From Toxoplasma gondii ME49 (Eukaryota > Apicomplexa > Conoidasida > Eucoccidiorida > Sarcocystidae), in assembly GCF_000006565.2 (NCBI RefSeq), contig NC_031477.1, positions 3,504,043 through 3,568,042 of the forward strand: 64,000 bases of DNA, written 5' to 3'. The notes beneath the pieces were generated by a model that was not told the DNA's origin, did no database searches, and saw only the letters and a list, made by a program, of their open reading frames with translations. Position numbers and translations under genes: made by a program. The number at the start of each line of letters is the position of its first letter. The first letter of the stretch is position 1. Below are positions 60,749 to 64,000 of the stretch, in pieces.

Positions 60749-63464
60749 CCGATGATTGAAGAAAGAACCGTTTTGGGAGGCGGGACAGCTGGGAGAAGCA
60801 GCCAACAACCGACGTCAATCTGTCCGGTGTCTTGCCCGCTTCGAGGGCCTCGGAACGCTGCCTATGGGCAGCTTCGGGCGCGACGCCTTTGTGTCTCGCA
60901 GGGGGTCGGAAGAAGAACAGACACGACCCGGGATGCGACGGAGCATCCCAGGTATTAGGTAGACGAAAGGTACACAGTTGGTGGCCTACAAATCCGTGTC
61001 AGTGCACGCTTCGTGTCACACAGTGTACAGTGTTTCACGCGGTTGTTGACCTAGGGTTGTCCGAAACGGAGAACCTCGACCGCACGCTGTCTCTGAAAAC
61101 AGCCGCCTGGTCCGCAAATGGAGGGAACCGACAAGACGACTCGCGGAGAGTAGGGAGTGGGGAGAGAGGAAGCGAAAGAGAAAAGAGAGGAGGAACAGGA
61201 CTGTCCCCGCAACGGGTTCCGTGCAAAAGGTCCCAGCATTCGGTTGGGTGCCCTCCTTCGGGTTGTCTGCTTTGACATGTGCACCATTGCAGACGTACAA
61301 ACGCATCTCTACACAGAGGAAGCGGGGCAAGAAGCAAGAGAAACAAAAGATACGCTTGGGGCTTTACAGCGACGAATAGAAAGTGTGCATACTTGCCTCC
61401 ATAAGCATTACAGGGTCGAAATTGGATCAGGAGAACACGTCACAGCCAGAAGTACAGGAATTTGGGTACTCCAATCAGGAGAGAAACACATACTAACAGC
61501 CAGAAGACGGCAGTAAGAGGGACGACGGAAGGGAGAAGGGGATATTAGGCGTTGCCGTGGAGTATGGTATGTTGTCTTTGTTTCTGTTTTTACCGGCCCT
61601 GACCGTCGTCGTCTGTGTTCGTACGAAGGAGAAACACCCATCATGGTGCGGGTGCCCTCCGACAGTTTCTCGTATACATAGTTCAGTTCTGCAATCATTG
61701 AGTGACATGCCTTATTAAGACATGTTCTTTGTCTGCCGTTGCCAGGCAGGGTTTCATAATTCGTTTTTGAACGCAAAGAACCTCTCTCGGTCAACATCTC
61801 TGTCTTGCCTCGGAACGACTTACCTACCGAACGGAGCCGACCTGCTTTCGGATTCCGTTTGTCTCAATACGGCAAAAGTCCGTCGTCGGTTTCCTAACGA
61901 AAGTGAAACTTGCCCTGTAATTTTGATTCGGGAGCCACGCGATTCAAACTAGAGGTTCATTCACAGGCTCAGCCGTGTCGTGGCCACCCCCCGTTCTCTT
62001 GTTTTCCTCACCAAGGACCGATAAACTGCACCTCTGCCTTTTTCTTCCACACAGAAAGGCAAGCCTTTTTGTCGTCTCTATCTCGAAGGTCGTACCTCCC
62101 AGAACTCTGTAGTACAAGTGATCATACGATTGTCTCCACTCTTGCTCGCTTTTTCCCGGAAACAAGCCGTGAGCCTCAGCCCGTTTCACGCACACGCTTG
62201 ATGTAGTGCTGTCTTTCCTGACAAGTAGATGAAGCCCGGCGAACTCCCGTTATCCTCGCCGGCTACTGAAGAATTACAGAGCTGCTGGTTCAGTGTTACT
62301 TGAAAGAGAACTATGTTTTTCCTGGCTTCCGGGAGACGCTTCCGTGAATATCCACTTTCTGAATCAGCCTCGTGCTCAGCAGCGAAGAATTCGCAATAGG
62401 GTCTCGTTAGCAGAATGGAGCTGCATAAGGCCTTTGCTTGGAGTACACGGTTTTTGGAGAACCACGATTAGCGAAACGTATTTCTGTTCCCGAATAAAAC
62501 CAGGGATCGTCAGTCGAAGGCCTCGCAACACCAAATGGCAGTGAACACATTTAGAGTCCAGCGCAGAGGCCGCGACACTTCTGCCTGCTCAAGTTTGCAG
62601 AAAACGACTACGAATGTTGTCTTCTGTGCCAAGGAGCTATTTACCAGCTTTGGCTGCATGGCTTGTCGCTGATTCCTCAGACGTCATACAATTCGTAGTC
62701 CAGAATTAATATCCAATGACACACCATAGTTAATACTTCCACGCTTTCTTCTCCCGCGGAAATTGTGCCACACCGCACACCTGATATTTTTATCTGCACA
62801 AAGGCACATGCTAGATAGCTGCTGTGCTCCGTCGTTTGCTCAATTCTCTCTATTTTAGAGAACCAGAGTCACTCATGTTGCCTTGCCTGAGTGCACCCGT
62901 ATCTTTGTGTGTTTGCCGCAAGGTTACTTGCACTCTCGTTTTTATCGGAGGCTCTTTTCTGTGTATTCGTCATTCTTTCAGGCCCTCAGCTGTTGTATGT
63001 GCGCTGTTGTCCACAATTTGTTTTCTCGGACTCACAGTGTCTCTCCGTTGCCTTCACAGGGAACAAGTACCAGGGCAGGCATGCTTTGACAAGGGTTTTG
63101 GACGAAGTGGGAATAGCGAGACGCATGGAATGCAAGAGTGACCTCAGGAGAAACAGCAGAAACGACTCGCGTTCTCTTCACTGTTTACGAACTAAGAAAC
63201 AACACGCAAGAAGCCCGACACAAGCAGTGAGAACTTCCCCATGCTGCGAGTGTGCCGCGCTGTCATCACTTTTCCCTTCTCACCTCTTTTGTGTTTGTTT
63301 TTTTCTCCCTCGATTGTCTCGGGCCCTTCTGAAGAACAGAAGACTCCCGTGCACAGCGTCTGCTTCCATCGTGTGCCTCGTCCCTCGCACTCTGTTGCTA
63401 TTCGATCCTCGGGCTGCACCTGGTTTTTCCCCCTTTCTTTCCGCTCTCCTGTCCTTTCTCTGTT
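60749..63464. other. Convergent intergenic region near the right end
   Basis: 2.7 kb between the HAD phosphatase stop and the stop of the minus-strand gene at the right edge. It should hold both 3'UTRs. Short ORFs are unstructured and I see no gene. Confidence 0.45.
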
Positions 63465-64000
63465 TCACTCGTCTTCGGAAAGCGAGGAAACGTCGTCTTC
63501 CTCGTCTCGGACGCATTCCACTGCTTCGTCTGACTCTATGGTGTCGTCGAGTTTCTGCGACCTTCTTGGCACCACTTTTGCGCGGATTTCGATTTTCGGC
63601 GCGGACTTCAGCGGCGGCAGATTCTTGGGAATGACTGGCGCCGCCCTCACTGGCCTTTCCGGAGAGCCTTCATCGTCTTCGTCGTCAGAAACGAGCGCCG
63701 TCGGCACCGCACTAACCCCAACGAGCTGTGAACTGGTGGTTTCTTCGCCGAACTTCTCTCGCATGCGTGTCTGGTGTTCGCGCAGCTCTTCGTGCTCCGC
63801 AGAAGGCATTTTGAAGGTCGGCGGAGCTCGGAAAATGCCTGCTTCTCGCGCAAGTTCCTCGACACTATCCATGTGTCCTGCCCTGTCCCGAATGACGGCG
63901 AGAAAACGCGCAAGTGACTCGGACGGCGCAGACAAAAACGCCTCGCGAGACACGCGGTCCAACTGCTGTTTCAGAACTTGGTACTCTGCCAAATCTTTCT
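63465..64000 (-). CDS. C-terminal part of an acidic-tailed protein (partial)
   Basis: A minus-strand frame is open from the right edge to a TGA at 63465-63467, giving about 177 residues of C-terminal sequence. No start codon is in view. It begins with an amphipathic, probably helical region (YQVLKQQLDRVSREAFL, then ESLARFLAVIRDRAGHMDSV), continues with a Pro/Lys-rich linker (APVIPKNLPPLKSAPKIEIR) and ends in an acidic Ser-rich tail (RDEEDDVSSLSEDE), a type of tail often found in CK2 substrates. I do not recognise the family. The frame is long, has coding-like composition and is supported by the abrupt change to a pyrimidine-rich trailer after the stop. Confidence 0.65.
   Translation of the reverse strand, partial: KDLAEYQVLKQQLDRVSREAFLSAPSESLARFLAVIRDRAGHMDSVEELAREAGIFRAPPTFKMPSAEHEELREHQTRMREKFGEETTSSQLVGVSAVPTALVSDDEDDEGSPERPVRAAPVIPKNLPPLKSAPKIEIRAKVVPRRSQKLDDTIESDEAVECVRDEEDDVSSLSEDE

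Noticed and set aside
62891..63634. Plus-strand 247-residue ORF at the right end
   Set aside because: It overlaps the minus-strand acidic-tailed coding frame and is partly a pyrimidine-tract translation; no domain.

Overview
The window looks like nuclear DNA of a coccidian apicomplexan, most likely Toxoplasma gondii or a close Sarcocystidae relative (Neospora, Hammondia). Reasons: genes split by many short GT..AG introns that are pyrimidine-rich on the sense strand, frequent (TA)n microsatellites, long low-complexity extensions on conserved enzymes, multi-kilobase intergenic stretches, and an ATP-type PEP carboxykinase beside an apicoplast-type uroporphyrinogen decarboxylase, an adjacency I recall from the T. 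gondii genome. No operons, rRNA, tRNA, CRISPR or transposons were recognised.

Layout. 1-1203 (-): N-terminal exon of a membrane protein, cut by the window edge. 3808-7255 (-): four-exon coiled-coil protein with a C-terminal helix resembling RPA32-binding motifs. 8149-9448 (+): NAA20, NatB catalytic subunit. 10530-12362 (-): intronless HAD-fold protein. 16455-17740 (-): three-exon acidic orphan. 20749-26094 (+): nine-exon ATP-dependent PEPCK with substituted active-site motifs. 28228-35305 (-): ten-exon UROD with a bipartite leader. 37380-44495 (+): TFIIF alpha (RAP74-like), nine firm exons plus three tentative 5' exons. 46941-50188 (-): TraB-like locus whose middle is unresolved. 54008-55611 (+): three-exon Lys/Ser/Ala-rich basic protein. 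58741-60748 (+): phosphoglycolate/4-nitrophenylphosphatase-type HAD phosphatase with a long Cys-containing N-terminus. 63465-64000 (-): C-terminal part of an acidic-tailed protein running off the right edge.

Transcription units mostly alternate in direction, giving divergent pairs (3808-7255/NAA20, acidic orphan/PEPCK, UROD/TFIIF alpha, TraB-like/basic protein) and convergent pairs (NAA20/HAD, PEPCK/UROD, TFIIF alpha/TraB-like, HAD phosphatase/right-edge gene). The genes are functionally mixed: protein N-acetylation, gluconeogenesis/anaplerosis, haem synthesis and RNA polymerase II transcription. They are neighbours rather than one pathway.

Exon boundaries were worked out by hand from GT/AG sites, reading-phase agreement and protein-family similarity. 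Phase closes without conflict for the 3808-7255 gene, NAA20, the acidic orphan, PEPCK, UROD, TFIIF alpha, the basic protein and the HAD phosphatase. The TraB-like locus does not close cleanly. I found no convincing unknown multi-gene system. The best leads are the substituted PEPCK, the RPA-binding-like tail, the insertion in UROD and the frame conflict in the TraB-like locus.
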